Below are positions 46,248-55,908 of a stretch of DNA of 64,000 nucleotides, in pieces. Both the position numbers and the translations under genes were made by a program. The notes under the pieces were generated by a model. It was not told where the DNA came from and searched no databases. It saw only the letters and a list, made by a program, of their open reading frames with translations. Location of the stretch: contig OZ242006.1 in the NCBI GenBank assembly GCA_965204705.1, positions 1,984,001 through 2,048,000 on the forward strand, given 5' to 3'. This stretch comes from Bin5 sp965204705. GTDB lineage: Bacteria > Chloroflexota > Anaerolineae > Caldilineales > Caldilineaceae. Each line of letters starts with the position of its first letter. The first letter of the stretch is position 1.

Positions 46248-47414
46248 TCAGGAATCTGCGATTCCGCCGTCCCTGTGGCGAGCCAGATAGGATCGGTAGG
46301 TATTCCGCAACGTCTCCGAACTGAAGTCCGGCGCACGGCGGGCGCACGCTGCTTCATCCACCTCGACCCCAAGACCCGCCTTTTCAGGCGGCAAAATGTG
46401 GCCGTCGACAACCGTCAGCGGCTCGACAACGAACTCGGTCATCGACAGAGGCATATCGTCAGGATCCACCATCTCCTGTATCACAAAATTGGGCGTAGTA
46501 AAATCCACGTGAACGCAGGCCGCTGTCGAAACTGGGCCGTAAGGGTTATGGGGGGCGAGACCGGCGTAATAAACCTCCGCCTGCGCGGCGATGCGGCGAA
46601 TCTCGCTGATGCCGCCGGCGTGGCAGGCGTCCGGCTGCAACAAGCTCGCCGCCCCGGTCTCCAAAATCTCCCGAAAGCCCCAACGAGTAAAGAGGCGCTC
46701 GCCCGTGGCAATTGGAATATTGGTGGCGCGGGCTACCTGCGCCATCGCCGCCGGGTTCTCCGCCTGAACCGGCTCCTCCATGAAGAACGGGTAATACGGC
46801 TCAAAACGATGGGCGTACCGAATCGCCATCTGTGGTGAAACCCGCCCGTGCATATCTAACAGAATGTCCACGCCGTTGCCGACAGCCTCGCGCACCGCCT
46901 TCAAGCCGGCCTCAGCTTCATCTAAGACCTTTGGCCCATCCAGGACGTTTGTGATCGGAATCGGCACAGTTTTGATGGCGTCCCAGCCCTTAGCCGCCTT
47001 GGACTGCGCGCTCTCCGCCATCGCATCGGGTGTGTCCCCGCCAAAGTGCGTGTACATCCGTACACGGTCTCGCACCTTGCCGCCAAGAAGCTCATAGATC
47101 GGCTTACCCGCCTCCTTGCCCTTTATGTCCCACAAGGCCTGGTCTATGCCCGAAAGAGCGGACAGACCGATGACGCCCTGTCTCCAAAAGCCGCTGCGGT
47201 AGAGGACCTGCCAGCAATGTTCCACCTCGAGTGGACTGAACCCCAGAATCATCAGCTCCATGTCCTGAACACAGCCGGCCACCGCCCGCGGTTTGCCCTC
47301 GACTGTGGCTTCGCCCCAGCCCACCAAACCGGGCTGATCGGTCTCCACCTTAACGAAGACGAAAGTACGCCGCTCCCCTTGCGCCAATATCGGTCTGATT
47401 GCTGTGATCTTCAT
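46248..47414 (-). CDS. Mandelate racemase/muconate lactonizing enzyme family, galactonate-dehydratase-like
   Basis: A 388-residue enolase-superfamily enzyme. The metal ligands are in LLDMHG (Asp), FMEEPV (Glu) and ATGERLF (Glu). The catalytic His is in LAPHNPYGPV, and YGPVSTAACVHV follows. The arrangement D...E...E with a final HNP is that of D-galactonate dehydratase and close acid-sugar dehydratases, which take sugar acids to 2-keto-3-deoxy acids. N-terminal MLE domain: WGEATVEGKPRAV. ATG at 47414 is the natural start. There are no neighbouring sugar-acid catabolic genes, so the exact substrate is unproven. Confidence 0.9.
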   Translation of the reverse strand: MKITAIRPILAQGERRTFVFVKVETDQPGLVGWGEATVEGKPRAVAGCVQDMELMILGFSPLEVEHCWQVLYRSGFWRQGVIGLSALSGIDQALWDIKGKEAGKPIYELLGGKVRDRVRMYTHFGGDTPDAMAESAQSKAAKGWDAIKTVPIPITNVLDGPKVLDEAEAGLKAVREAVGNGVDILLDMHGRVSPQMAIRYAHRFEPYYPFFMEEPVQAENPAAMAQVARATNIPIATGERLFTRWGFREILETGAASLLQPDACHAGGISEIRRIAAQAEVYYAGLAPHNPYGPVSTAACVHVDFTTPNFVIQEMVDPDDMPLSMTEFVVEPLTVVDGHILPPEKAGLGVEVDEAACARRAPDFSSETLRNTYRSYLARHRDGGIADS

Positions 47415-47484
47415 GGTTTTTTCCCTCGTGATTGCCGGCGGCCGGCGTCCCCTTCAGTCTGCGACTGCAATCCTATTGGGCCGT

Positions 47485-50280
47485 TCAGTCAGCCTCCAGC
47501 ATTTTGCTTACCATTATCTTTGCTAACCTGTGTTCAGGCGCACCTGCTTCGATTTCACCGTCGAGAAGCGCCGTACGCAACCTGCGCATGATCTGTCCGT
47601 ACCCCGGTCCGGGCGGTAGCCCTAACTGTTTCAAGTCTCTTCCGTCCAGAGCAGGGCGAACGTGCCGCCATGTCTGTACGTAGCATTGCAACCGTTTCTG
47701 CAGCAAGGAATGTCCCTCCAGCAGTGAGAGCAGGATCAGGACGGCCGGTTGCGCTTTGTCGAGAATCGCCACAACATCACTTGGCCGTTGCTGTGAGTCG
47801 GTCAATTGCGGCAGCCGTGTCTTGACGATCCGGAGCTGGCGCATCAGACTCTGCGTTTTTCCTCGAAGTCTCAGCCTCCCGCTCAGTTCATTCTCGATCT
47901 GCGACGCCTTGTCATCCTTTCCACTCTCTGCAGGCAGTAGATCGTAAATAAGAAGACCCCAATATAATCGTTCGATCGGCGTGTCTTCCACCTGGAGGTG
48001 ACCTACAAGAGGCTGAGCTCGTTCGTCGTAACTGCCGTTAGCCCCGCCTCGTACCCCGACCCCACTTGCCGCTTCCAGGAAGGTCCTTAGCGATGAGCAG
48101 TGTCTGGCAAAGGAGGCCCCAGCCCGTAAGTCAGTATGAATCCGCCTGAGTATGCCCAATTCGTCCAGGCGCAGAACTGCATCCTCCGGTCTCTCTTCTT
48201 GGAATATCCGGTCCAACTCTTGCCTAATTCGCGCCGCCGTAACACGTCCAAGCAGCGGCGCCGCATCCAGTAGATGCTCCTGCGTTCGCGCATCGATTTG
48301 GAACCGGAATCTCTGTTCATAGCGAACAGCGCGCAGGATTCTGGTCGGGTCGTCTACAAAACTCAGGCTATGAAGTACCCGCACAAACCCGGTCCTCAAG
48401 TCCGACAGCCCGCCGTAGAAATCCAGCAGGTCGCCCCACCTGTCCGGAGTGAGGGCGACAGCCAGCGTATTGACAGTGAAATCCCGCCTGTGCAGGTCCA
48501 ATTTGATGCTGCCCTGCTCAACTGTCGGCAATACCGTTGGCTCCGTATAGAACTCAGTGCGCGCCGTAACGAAATCGAGATGATGCGGCAGCCGGTCTTG
48601 GTCAGGCACTCCGTCACTGTCTACAAGGTCCCGGCGCCTCATCGGGTAGCCCGGCTCGTCTAGGATCCACTTGGCTGTGCCGAAACGAGCGTGAGTGACG
48701 ATCCGCCCTCCACACCTTTTCTGAATGCGCGCCGCCAGTTCGATCGCATCCCCTTCCACCACCAGGTCCATATCCAGGAAACCAGCTCGGTCCGCGCCGT
48801 CGAGGCGCCCCAACAACAGGTCTCGAACGAATCCGCCGACAACGTAAACGGCATGTCCCATCGCCGTCGCAGTCTCACCGACAAGCCAGAGGAGCCGGTG
48901 TTGGCTATCCGACAATATCTCTCCCAGCTCTCGACTGACATCAGGAATCTTCGGCGGAGCCTCCTTCTCTTCTCCCCAAAGTTTGAGCAGATCCGTTCGC
49001 GTTACAATGCCTACCATCTCGCCGCCGGCGTCCACAACCGGAATCTGCCCCCAGCCGCTCTCGATCATGAGCTTGTGTAAACTGCTCACGGGCGCGTCAG
49101 CATGCACCGTATAATCCCCTTGGCGCATAACCTTATGTACCGGCAGCGTGCCCAGTCGGTGGCCGAGTGTGCGGTCTGCCTCTCGCCGGGTCAGGATGCC
49201 AACCAGTCTGCCGCGGCCGTCGTCCTCCCTGTGCAGAACCGGAAACCCTTCATGGCCGTACCGTTGCATCAACTCCATCGCCGAGGCAACCGACATCCCG
49301 TCCTCCAACGTACGCGGCCGACCCCGGCTCATGATCTCTGCCACGGTTGCCGGAGAACCCGCGTACTCCTGAAGCAGGTTGCCGATTCGCTCTCGCACAT
49401 CCGCAAGAGCAGTCCCTTCCAGAACGGCAGCTGCGGCTCCCATGTGGCCTCCGCCTCCGAGAAGCTCAGTAATCAGGCCGACGTCGATCGCGTCGGTGTT
49501 GCTACGCGCCACAACTTGCACATGATCCTTGAGGTTGACGATGACGAACAGCGCATCAGGGTTGAAGAGATCGTTCAGCCTGTGCGTAAGACCACTGAGT
49601 TCATCTTCATAATCAGGCGCGTCCGCCATCGCGAGCACGACGTTCTGACCCGCGACGGTAAAGTGCTCCGCGGCATCAGTCAACTGTACCGACAGTGCAT
49701 TCTGCGCGGCCGTGGGAGGGAAATTTAGGAATCGTCGCATGACGTCCAGGCGGGCCCCCTGCTCAACCAGCCAGGCCGCGCAACGAAGATCGCGATGCGT
49801 TGTTGAGGGGTAAAGCAGGCTGCCGGTATCTTCGTAAATGCCCAGCGCAAGTAGAGTGGCCTGAATCGGGGTAAGCCCTCTGTTCTGCTGCATCAGCTTC
49901 TCAACGAGCAGGGTGGCATTGGCGCCCGTCGTATGAGGACCAAGGGACTCCTGCCAAACCTCCCAGCCCGATGGCAGCGGCTCAGCCTCAGAATGGTGGT
50001 CTATTACCAAGTGTCGGCAATGTTCCCCCATCCCCTTCACTGAGTTAAATGTCCGCGTATCAACCACTATCACCTGCTCGACGCTACCTCGTGGCAGATG
50101 CCGTGGCTCGATGAAAGGAAACTGATTACGGTACAGCGACAGGAACGCCCGGACGTTACGTTTAAGTTTCCAAGGCAGGACCGGCACCCCCTGTGGGAAG
50201 AGCAGTGCCCCGCCCAGCAAGGAGGCCAGCGCGTCGAAATCTGCTAATTCGTGGGTAAGTATGACAGTCTGGCTGCGCAT
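47485..50280 (-). CDS. DHH-CBS-poly(A) polymerase fusion, tRNA nucleotidyltransferase
   Basis: A 931-residue three-part protein. Residues about 1-310 are a DHH/DHHA1-type phosphoesterase (HELADFDALASL, VIDHHSEAEPLP, GGGGHMGAAAA). About 320-440 is a CBS pair (VAEIMSRGRPRTLEDGMSV). The rest is a class II poly(A) polymerase/CCA-type nucleotidyltransferase with VVGGFVRDLLLGR and DMDLVVEGDA. Such fusions occur in several bacteria where they act on tRNA 3' ends, often as A-adding or CC-adding enzymes. I use ATG 50280 because the DHH domain begins there; the frame is open to 50352 without a ribosome site. Confidence 0.92.
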   Translation of the reverse strand: MRSQTVILTHELADFDALASLLGGALLFPQGVPVLPWKLKRNVRAFLSLYRNQFPFIEPRHLPRGSVEQVIVVDTRTFNSVKGMGEHCRHLVIDHHSEAEPLPSGWEVWQESLGPHTTGANATLLVEKLMQQNRGLTPIQATLLALGIYEDTGSLLYPSTTHRDLRCAAWLVEQGARLDVMRRFLNFPPTAAQNALSVQLTDAAEHFTVAGQNVVLAMADAPDYEDELSGLTHRLNDLFNPDALFVIVNLKDHVQVVARSNTDAIDVGLITELLGGGGHMGAAAAVLEGTALADVRERIGNLLQEYAGSPATVAEIMSRGRPRTLEDGMSVASAMELMQRYGHEGFPVLHREDDGRGRLVGILTRREADRTLGHRLGTLPVHKVMRQGDYTVHADAPVSSLHKLMIESGWGQIPVVDAGGEMVGIVTRTDLLKLWGEEKEAPPKIPDVSRELGEILSDSQHRLLWLVGETATAMGHAVYVVGGFVRDLLLGRLDGADRAGFLDMDLVVEGDAIELAARIQKRCGGRIVTHARFGTAKWILDEPGYPMRRRDLVDSDGVPDQDRLPHHLDFVTARTEFYTEPTVLPTVEQGSIKLDLHRRDFTVNTLAVALTPDRWGDLLDFYGGLSDLRTGFVRVLHSLSFVDDPTRILRAVRYEQRFRFQIDARTQEHLLDAAPLLGRVTAARIRQELDRIFQEERPEDAVLRLDELGILRRIHTDLRAGASFARHCSSLRTFLEAASGVGVRGGANGSYDERAQPLVGHLQVEDTPIERLYWGLLIYDLLPAESGKDDKASQIENELSGRLRLRGKTQSLMRQLRIVKTRLPQLTDSQQRPSDVVAILDKAQPAVLILLSLLEGHSLLQKRLQCYVQTWRHVRPALDGRDLKQLGLPPGPGYGQIMRRLRTALLDGEIEAGAPEHRLAKIMVSKMLEAD

Positions 50281-50412
50281 CGGTGACATCGGTTCGGCTG
50301 CCCAAGGAAACTCGAAACTACTATACCCATCGCCATGCGGATGGGCAAGCACAGGGCTGAAGGCGTCCCCGCCCTTCAGGGCAAGCCAACTCCGAATCCA
50401 CTGACAAGGCCG

Positions 50413-51828
50413 TTAGCTGCCTTCTGAGCGGCGCAACAGCGCCAAGGCAGCCTCATTATGCCGTTCGGCCAGCTTCGGTACGTCAATGTGAAGGGGAATA
50501 TTATCCTCAACCAGGGGCCGCCCGTTTACAAATGAGAAACTGACAGGCTGCGGCGAGCAGAACACCAGCGCCGCGACCGGATCATGTACCGCGCCGCCCG
50601 CAAAAGTGAGTGCCGACAGGTCAAAACCGATCACGTCCGCGGCCATTCCCGGCACAAGTGCCCCAACATCGTCACGGCCCAGCACATCTGCCCCACCCAG
50701 TGTGGCGATCTCCAGCGCCTCCCGCGCCGTCATGCCCTTCGGGTTGCCCATTACCCGCTGCAACAACAGGCACTGCCGTACCTCTTCCATCAAGTTACTT
50801 CCGTCATTGCTTGCGCTGCCGTCCACGCCCAATCCCACATGCACGCCCGCATCCCGCATTGCGCGCACCGGGGAGATCCCGCTGGCCAACCGCATGTTGC
50901 TCGTAGGGCAATGCGCTGCACCTGTCTTTGTACGCGCAAACTTACCGACCTCCTCCTCGTTGAGATGCACGCAGTGGGCATGCCAAACATCGTCCCCCAG
51001 CCAGTCTACTTCCTCCGCATACGTCCCGGGCCGGTAACCGAACTGCTCCAAGCAGAACTCTTCCTCGTCAAGCGTCTCCGCCAGATGCGTGTGAAGGTGA
51101 ACATCCATCTCTGGGCCAAAGGAGCGGGCCAGGGCAGCGCAATCACGCATCAGTCCTTGCGTGACACTGAACGGGCTGGTCGGGCCAATCACGACCCGCC
51201 TTAACGAAAAGCGAGAGGCATCATGATACGTTTCGACCAATCTCCTGGACTCGACTAGAATATCGCTCTCCTCTTCCGTCATCCAGTCCGGCGGCAATCC
51301 ACCCCTGCTTTCACCAAGACTGACACTGCCTCTCGCTCCGTGAAAGCGGACACCGATTTCCTCCGCGGCCGCGAACTGGTCGTCTAATCGTGTCCCGTTC
51401 TGCCACAGGTAGTGGTGATCACTGGTGGTCGTGCATCCACTCAACAGTAACTCAGTCAAAGCCACTTGCGTGCTGACGTGCACATCCTCAGGGCCGATAC
51501 ATGCCCAAATCGGAAAAAGGGCCCGCAGCCAGTCAAAGAGCACACCATTCTGCGCCGCCGGCACAACCCGCGTCAGAGTCTGAAAGAAGTGGTGGTGCGT
51601 ATTAATGAAACCGGGGAGGACTATCTTCCCTCTCGCATCCAGATATGTCGTAGAAGATGAAGAATCTGACTGCGCCTCGTCCCTGTACTGTGCCGGCAGG
51701 TCGGCCGTTGTTCCAACCCAGACAATCTGCGGGCCCTCCATAACGAGTGCGCCGTCAGCGATCTCCTCGCGCACTTCATTCATGGTCACGAGGCATTCGG
51801 CATTCCTCAAAACTGTCCTTGAGTTCAT
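50413..51828 (-). CDS. 8-oxoguanine-deaminase-like amidohydrolase
   Basis: A 471-residue metal-dependent deaminase of the amidohydrolase superfamily. It has the zinc-binding NTHHHFFQTLTRVVPA, SGCTTTSDHHYLW, the VHLHTHLAE motif, WHAHCVHL and the catalytic-Asp region VGLGVDGSASNDGS. The HHFFQTLTR and TTTSDHHYL variants recall 8-oxoguanine deaminase and hydroxyatrazine/TrzN-type hydrolases more than SAH or cytosine deaminase. It would therefore deaminate an oxidised or modified purine, or an s-triazine-like ring. ATG 51828 is preferred over 51846. The next gene on the strand begins about 110 bp upstream. Confidence 0.82.
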   Translation of the reverse strand: MNSRTVLRNAECLVTMNEVREEIADGALVMEGPQIVWVGTTADLPAQYRDEAQSDSSSSTTYLDARGKIVLPGFINTHHHFFQTLTRVVPAAQNGVLFDWLRALFPIWACIGPEDVHVSTQVALTELLLSGCTTTSDHHYLWQNGTRLDDQFAAAEEIGVRFHGARGSVSLGESRGGLPPDWMTEEESDILVESRRLVETYHDASRFSLRRVVIGPTSPFSVTQGLMRDCAALARSFGPEMDVHLHTHLAETLDEEEFCLEQFGYRPGTYAEEVDWLGDDVWHAHCVHLNEEEVGKFARTKTGAAHCPTSNMRLASGISPVRAMRDAGVHVGLGVDGSASNDGSNLMEEVRQCLLLQRVMGNPKGMTAREALEIATLGGADVLGRDDVGALVPGMAADVIGFDLSALTFAGGAVHDPVAALVFCSPQPVSFSFVNGRPLVEDNIPLHIDVPKLAERHNEAALALLRRSEGS

Positions 51829-51940
51829 CGACAATGCTGCTCCCATTCGGTGAATGCCCTCGTCGGGCTTTGGCTCATCTTCCCTGAACTGCTTGAGATA
51901 AAACTTACTGGTCTGGCTGTTGTGCCCGTTTCACTTCCCA

Positions 51941-52831
51941 TCATGTCAATGGGAGCAGACTGGGGGTCATCCCTTCCTCATCCAACATCTCTTTCAGTTC
52001 CACAGCAGAAAGAGGACGCCCTTTGCCTGCCAGGGCAGTAAGGGCTGCCTCCATCACATTCGTCCCAAAACTGCGCCCATCCAGTCGTGGCGTCACCGTA
52101 GCCAGATGGGAAACGCCTCTCTCTTTGAGAAGGGCCACGTCGTCGTCCGTTGTTGTGTTTGTCACAATCGTCTTGCCTTCCAGGTTCGGAGGCAAGTGTT
52201 GCTTGATGTAATGAAAATCGTCGGCGATGATCGACGCCCACCTGTACTGCGCCTCGTACTTCGGGACGATCTGCTCCTGCTGTTCCCCGGTGGGATAGAT
52301 CCAGGAAAAAGGTAAACGAGACATGACCGGCAACAAAACCCGGGCCAGCAGATGCAAAGTGCTCAGGCTTCGCAAGAATACCGGGATTCCCAACCCGAAA
52401 GCCAGGTCGCCAAAAAGCGGCTGGTAGCCTAAGTCCAGAAAGCCGCGCACCATCGCATAGCGGCCGACTGCTACGCAAAAGAGGACTTGCTTGGAATGTT
52501 GGGGCAGGAGACTCTGCAATCGCTGCGCAGTCTGTCGCTCGACGACGGTGCGAATGCCACCTCCGTCCACGACCGGTGTTTGAACGCCGGCAACGATGCT
52601 GCGGACCGAATGGAGAGGAAAGTAGCGGTCGTTTACCTCCAGGCCGAGGTCTGCGCCGCCAAATCCGAAGGCATCCACCTCGCCGTCGTGTTCCAGAAAC
52701 AGTTGCCGCATCCGTTTCTGGTCTCCATCGGCGCCGATCCTTTCCAGAACGACCTGCTCGTTCCTGATCGTGGTTTCGACCCGTTTGTTGCGCTTGCTAC
52801 TGCCCAAGCTGATGGAGACGACCCGTTTCAT
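51941..52831 (-). CDS. Conserved protein of the type annotated 'quinate 5-dehydrogenase'
   Basis: A 296-residue protein starting MKRVVSISLGSSKR (ATG 52831). It has a conserved N-terminal beta-turn, EVDAFGFGGADLGLEV, PVVDGGGIRTVVER, FGDLAFGLGIPVFLRS, a hydrophobic helix (LLARVLLPVMSRLPFSWIYPTGEQQ), NTTTDDDVALL and TPRLDGRSFGTNVMEA. I recall homologues of this layout labelled quinate 5-dehydrogenase in other bacteria. I see no Rossmann GxGxxG/A signature that would justify that name, so the function is unknown. It lies between the amidohydrolase and the alpha-oxoamine synthase, all on the minus strand. Confidence 0.7.
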   Translation of the reverse strand: MKRVVSISLGSSKRNKRVETTIRNEQVVLERIGADGDQKRMRQLFLEHDGEVDAFGFGGADLGLEVNDRYFPLHSVRSIVAGVQTPVVDGGGIRTVVERQTAQRLQSLLPQHSKQVLFCVAVGRYAMVRGFLDLGYQPLFGDLAFGLGIPVFLRSLSTLHLLARVLLPVMSRLPFSWIYPTGEQQEQIVPKYEAQYRWASIIADDFHYIKQHLPPNLEGKTIVTNTTTDDDVALLKERGVSHLATVTPRLDGRSFGTNVMEAALTALAGKGRPLSAVELKEMLDEEGMTPSLLPLT

Positions 52832-52922
52832 TGTGAATCTGCTTCGGGGCAATGCTGTCCCGGTTCTGTTGCGCGCGAAAAAACCTGCGCGCCCACCGCA
52901 TAGACAGTCTGTGAGGATGCCC

Positions 52923-54236
52923 TCAGTCGATCACGCCAATATGGCGTCCCGCCTTGATGAAGACGCTCAACGCAAACTCTATGTCTTCTTCAGTGTGGGC
53001 AGCCGTAACGTTGGCCCGCAAACGGGCGGTCCCTTCCTTTACGGCCGGCGGCAGAACAGGCAGAACAAATATGCCGTTGTCTTGACAGAATTTGGTCATT
53101 GCAAATGCGCGTTCCTCAGTCCCGACCATGATTGGAACAATCGGGGACTCGGTCTGTCCAGTGTCGAAACCGGCGGCCTGCAGACCGCTTGTGAACTGCT
53201 GCGCATTGCGGAGGAGGATGCGGTTGCGCTCTGCACCTTCGTCTTCCAGGACGCGGAAGCCTTCGGTGATGGCAGCTGCTACCGAGGGCGGTAACGCGGC
53301 GCTGAATACAAAGCCGCGCGCAGTATGGCGCAAGTAAGTGACTAGCTTGTCGCTGCCGGCCACATAGCCGCCAATGCCCGGTATTGCCTTGCTGAGAGTG
53401 CCCATCTTCAAATCGATGGAGCCGTACATATCGAAGTGTTCCTCGATCCCGTGTCCGGTCTTGCCCAGTACGCCGATGCTGTGGGCCTCGTCCAGCATCA
53501 ACCTCGCATTGTATCGCCTGCAAATCTCATGCGCATCGGGCAAATTGAAGATGTCACCGTCCATCGAAAACACGGCGTCCGCTATGACCAGCTTCCCAGC
53601 GTCTTCCGGAGCGCGGCGCAACTGTCTTTCGAGGTCATCCATGTCGTTGTGGCGGAATCGGACAAACTTGCCGCGGGCAAGCAAGCACCCGTCTACGATA
53701 CTTGCATGGTTCCACCTGTCCGATAACACCCAGTCGCCACGGCCCACAACTGTGCTAACGGTGGCAAGATTGGTAACATAGCCGGAACTGTAGACGATGG
53801 CCTCTTCCCGCCGTGCGAAGTCAGCGATCGTTCTCTCCATCTTGGTATGGAGATCTAATGTCCCGCCGAGAATTCGTACGCCATGAGTTCCCGTCCCATA
53901 TTTTTCTGCCGCTTCTTTAGCTGCTGTAACTATGCGAGGATGGTTAATCAGGCCCAGATAGCTGTAAGTCGCAAACATCAGTTTACGCTTACCTTCAGTA
54001 TGTACCCACGGCCCCTCAAGAGAATCTACCGGCTGAAAATAGTAGTAGTGTTCGCTCGCCTTCGCCTCGGCGGTGCGTTCCCACCAGGCATCAATTCTCT
54101 CCGAAAAAGCATCGACCTGTTCACCGGCGCCGTTTAGAAAAGATTCAAGGGAAGGGCCGTCTATGGCCGCCGTGGAGATGCCGTCGGGATTGACCCCAAT
54201 CGCCTCTTCTCCAAGGCGCGCTACCTGATTAACCAT
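52923..54236 (-). CDS. Alpha-oxoamine synthase family PLP enzyme (Kbl/BioF/SPT-like)
   Basis: A 437-residue fold-type I aminotransferase-like enzyme that condenses an amino acid with an acyl-CoA and loses CO2. It has GTHGVRILGGTLDLHTKME, the stacking region SSGYVTNLAT, the PLP Asp in LMLDEAHSIGVLG and the Schiff-base Lys in MGTLSKAIPG. A 60-residue N-terminal extension precedes the family start. Length and extension recall serine palmitoyltransferase and 2-amino-3-ketobutyrate CoA ligase more than the shorter BioF. No acyl-carrier or threonine dehydrogenase gene is beside it, so the acyl-CoA and amino acid stay undetermined. Confidence 0.88.
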   Translation of the reverse strand: MVNQVARLGEEAIGVNPDGISTAAIDGPSLESFLNGAGEQVDAFSERIDAWWERTAEAKASEHYYYFQPVDSLEGPWVHTEGKRKLMFATYSYLGLINHPRIVTAAKEAAEKYGTGTHGVRILGGTLDLHTKMERTIADFARREEAIVYSSGYVTNLATVSTVVGRGDWVLSDRWNHASIVDGCLLARGKFVRFRHNDMDDLERQLRRAPEDAGKLVIADAVFSMDGDIFNLPDAHEICRRYNARLMLDEAHSIGVLGKTGHGIEEHFDMYGSIDLKMGTLSKAIPGIGGYVAGSDKLVTYLRHTARGFVFSAALPPSVAAAITEGFRVLEDEGAERNRILLRNAQQFTSGLQAAGFDTGQTESPIVPIMVGTEERAFAMTKFCQDNGIFVLPVLPPAVKEGTARLRANVTAAHTEEDIEFALSVFIKAGRHIGVID

Positions 54237-54534
54237 TGTATGAGACCTCGTTTTCCACTACTGTACAATATACTAGGGAAGAGATGGCACCGCAATAATT
54301 GAAATTGCCACCGTCCGCCCGCAAAAAAGCAGCCAATCCCATCAACTCGGCGAAAGGCGCGACAATAATATCATAGAATTGTAACGCATCTAAGTCCACT
54401 GTGCAAAGACGACAATTCACGGGACAGAATTCCGGATCAGGGGGCATGCTTTCTGTCTGTCTTTGGTACAGGCCTACTGATAGAAGAACCCGAACCCCTG
54501 GCGATAGAGTTCATAAAAGAGTGCGAGTTCAAGT

Positions 54535-55569
54535 ATGCTGTCAGAGCGAACTGACCCAGTGAACGTGTACCGGCCCCACCGGCTTCTGCGTGATGGCAAT
54601 CTGCAAACATTTCTTGGCCGGCACATCCCCCAAGACGCTGCGTTTGTCAACCAGGACGAGCAAATGATCCTGTTCGACGCCGGATATGACAGGACAGATT
54701 TCGATCCGGACCGGACCGTGCGGCTGCTCGCGTTTTACACGCCGCACCGGAATGCCGTCGACCCGCTATCTAAACCTAAAGGTCTGGCGATGCTGGTACA
54801 CGGCTGGGAAGGAGACAGTCATTCCGCCTACAATCTCATCCTGGGCAGTTCTCTGATCAGATCAGGGTTTGACGTCCTGCGCTTGAATATGCGCGACCAT
54901 GGACCGACACACCACCTCAACAAGGGGATCTTCTTCGCAACACTTATAGAGGAGGTCCACGCCGTGACCCAGCAGGTTGGCCTTCTCGCCGCCGGTAGGC
55001 CGTTCTTCATTATCGGCGCATCTCTTGGCGGCAATTTCGCAGTCCGTATGGCCCTCCGACACGCCCATAGTCCAATCCCCAATCTGCGCCGGGCCATAGC
55101 TGTCAATCCCGTACTCAATCCCCGGCGCACATGCCTTCTGCTTGACAACCATCGCCTCCTGCGCCGCTACTTTCGCCGCCGCTGGCTCGATTCGCTTCTA
55201 AAGAAACAAGAGCTGTTTCCGGAACTGTACGACTTTACACACCTGGCATCTGTCCCGACTATCTGGGAAATGAGCGACTTGGTGACAAGGAGCTTGTCCC
55301 CCTTCAATGGCGTAGAAGAATACCTGGAGGCCTACGCAGTCCAGCCCCGAAAATTTCTTGGCCTGGCAGCACCCCTGACAATCCTCACCGCGGCCAACGA
55401 TCCACTAATTCCTCCGGACGATTTCACCGCCCTTCCCTCCCATCCCCAGTTACAACTCCATGTCCTGCCCTACGGGGGCCATGTCGGCTACAACGACCTC
55501 TTCCCTCTCCGAAACTGCCTACCGGATCTGATCAAGACCATTCTGGGACAAGATATCGGGAATGGTTGA
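54535..55569 (+). CDS. Alpha/beta hydrolase, YheT-like
   Basis: A 344-residue hydrolase of the YheT/UPF0017 group. It has an oxyanion region LVHGWEGDSHSAY, the nucleophile Ser in IIGASLGGNFAVRM, the Asp in LTAANDPLIPPDD and the His in LPYGGHVGYND. All catalytic-triad residues are present. Such proteins are esterases of unknown natural substrate. ATG at 54535. A frame on the other strand (54229-54447) between this gene and the alpha-oxoamine synthase is not supported. Confidence 0.9.
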   Translation: MLSERTDPVNVYRPHRLLRDGNLQTFLGRHIPQDAAFVNQDEQMILFDAGYDRTDFDPDRTVRLLAFYTPHRNAVDPLSKPKGLAMLVHGWEGDSHSAYNLILGSSLIRSGFDVLRLNMRDHGPTHHLNKGIFFATLIEEVHAVTQQVGLLAAGRPFFIIGASLGGNFAVRMALRHAHSPIPNLRRAIAVNPVLNPRRTCLLLDNHRLLRRYFRRRWLDSLLKKQELFPELYDFTHLASVPTIWEMSDLVTRSLSPFNGVEEYLEAYAVQPRKFLGLAAPLTILTAANDPLIPPDDFTALPSHPQLQLHVLPYGGHVGYNDLFPLRNCLPDLIKTILGQDIGNG

Positions 55570-55617
55570 AAACAACACAGCCTGGACCTGACCTTTCGCG
55601 CCGCCGCTGTTCACCAG

Positions 55618-55695
55618 CCACTGACCACTGCAGTTGGGCGGTCGGCCGCAAGTTGCCTCCCTTGTGCAGGGGCTGCGCCCCCGCAACGCCCCGCC
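55618..55695. repeat. Internal fragment of the MITE-like element
   Basis: CCACTGACCACTGCAGTT, a GGCGGTCGG stretch, CCTCCCTTGTGC, then a G/C hairpin and CCGCAACGCC. This order matches positions 56011-56090 of the complete copy, but the hairpin sequence differs while still able to pair. No terminal repeats are present. Confidence 0.75.
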
Positions 55696-55908
55696 CTCGC
55701 TAGACCAAAGTGATGAACAATTGGAAGCGTTGGGATTAGCGCCCGGTGTCTGACTCCCTGCACTGACTCTGTAAGCTATACCCCTGACATGCACGCTCAT
55801 CCTCTTGCACTCTCTCCTGGGCAGGAGATGCCTTCACCAGCTACTCATTTCCTGATCCGCTCCGGCGCAGACAAGAGTTCCTTCAATGCCACTGGAAATC
55901 CGCATACT

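Noticed and set aside
54229..54447. 72-codon minus-strand frame overlapping the start of the alpha-oxoamine synthase gene
   Set aside because: Starts with ATG and looks moderately protein-like, but has no ribosome site and no family; too weak to call.
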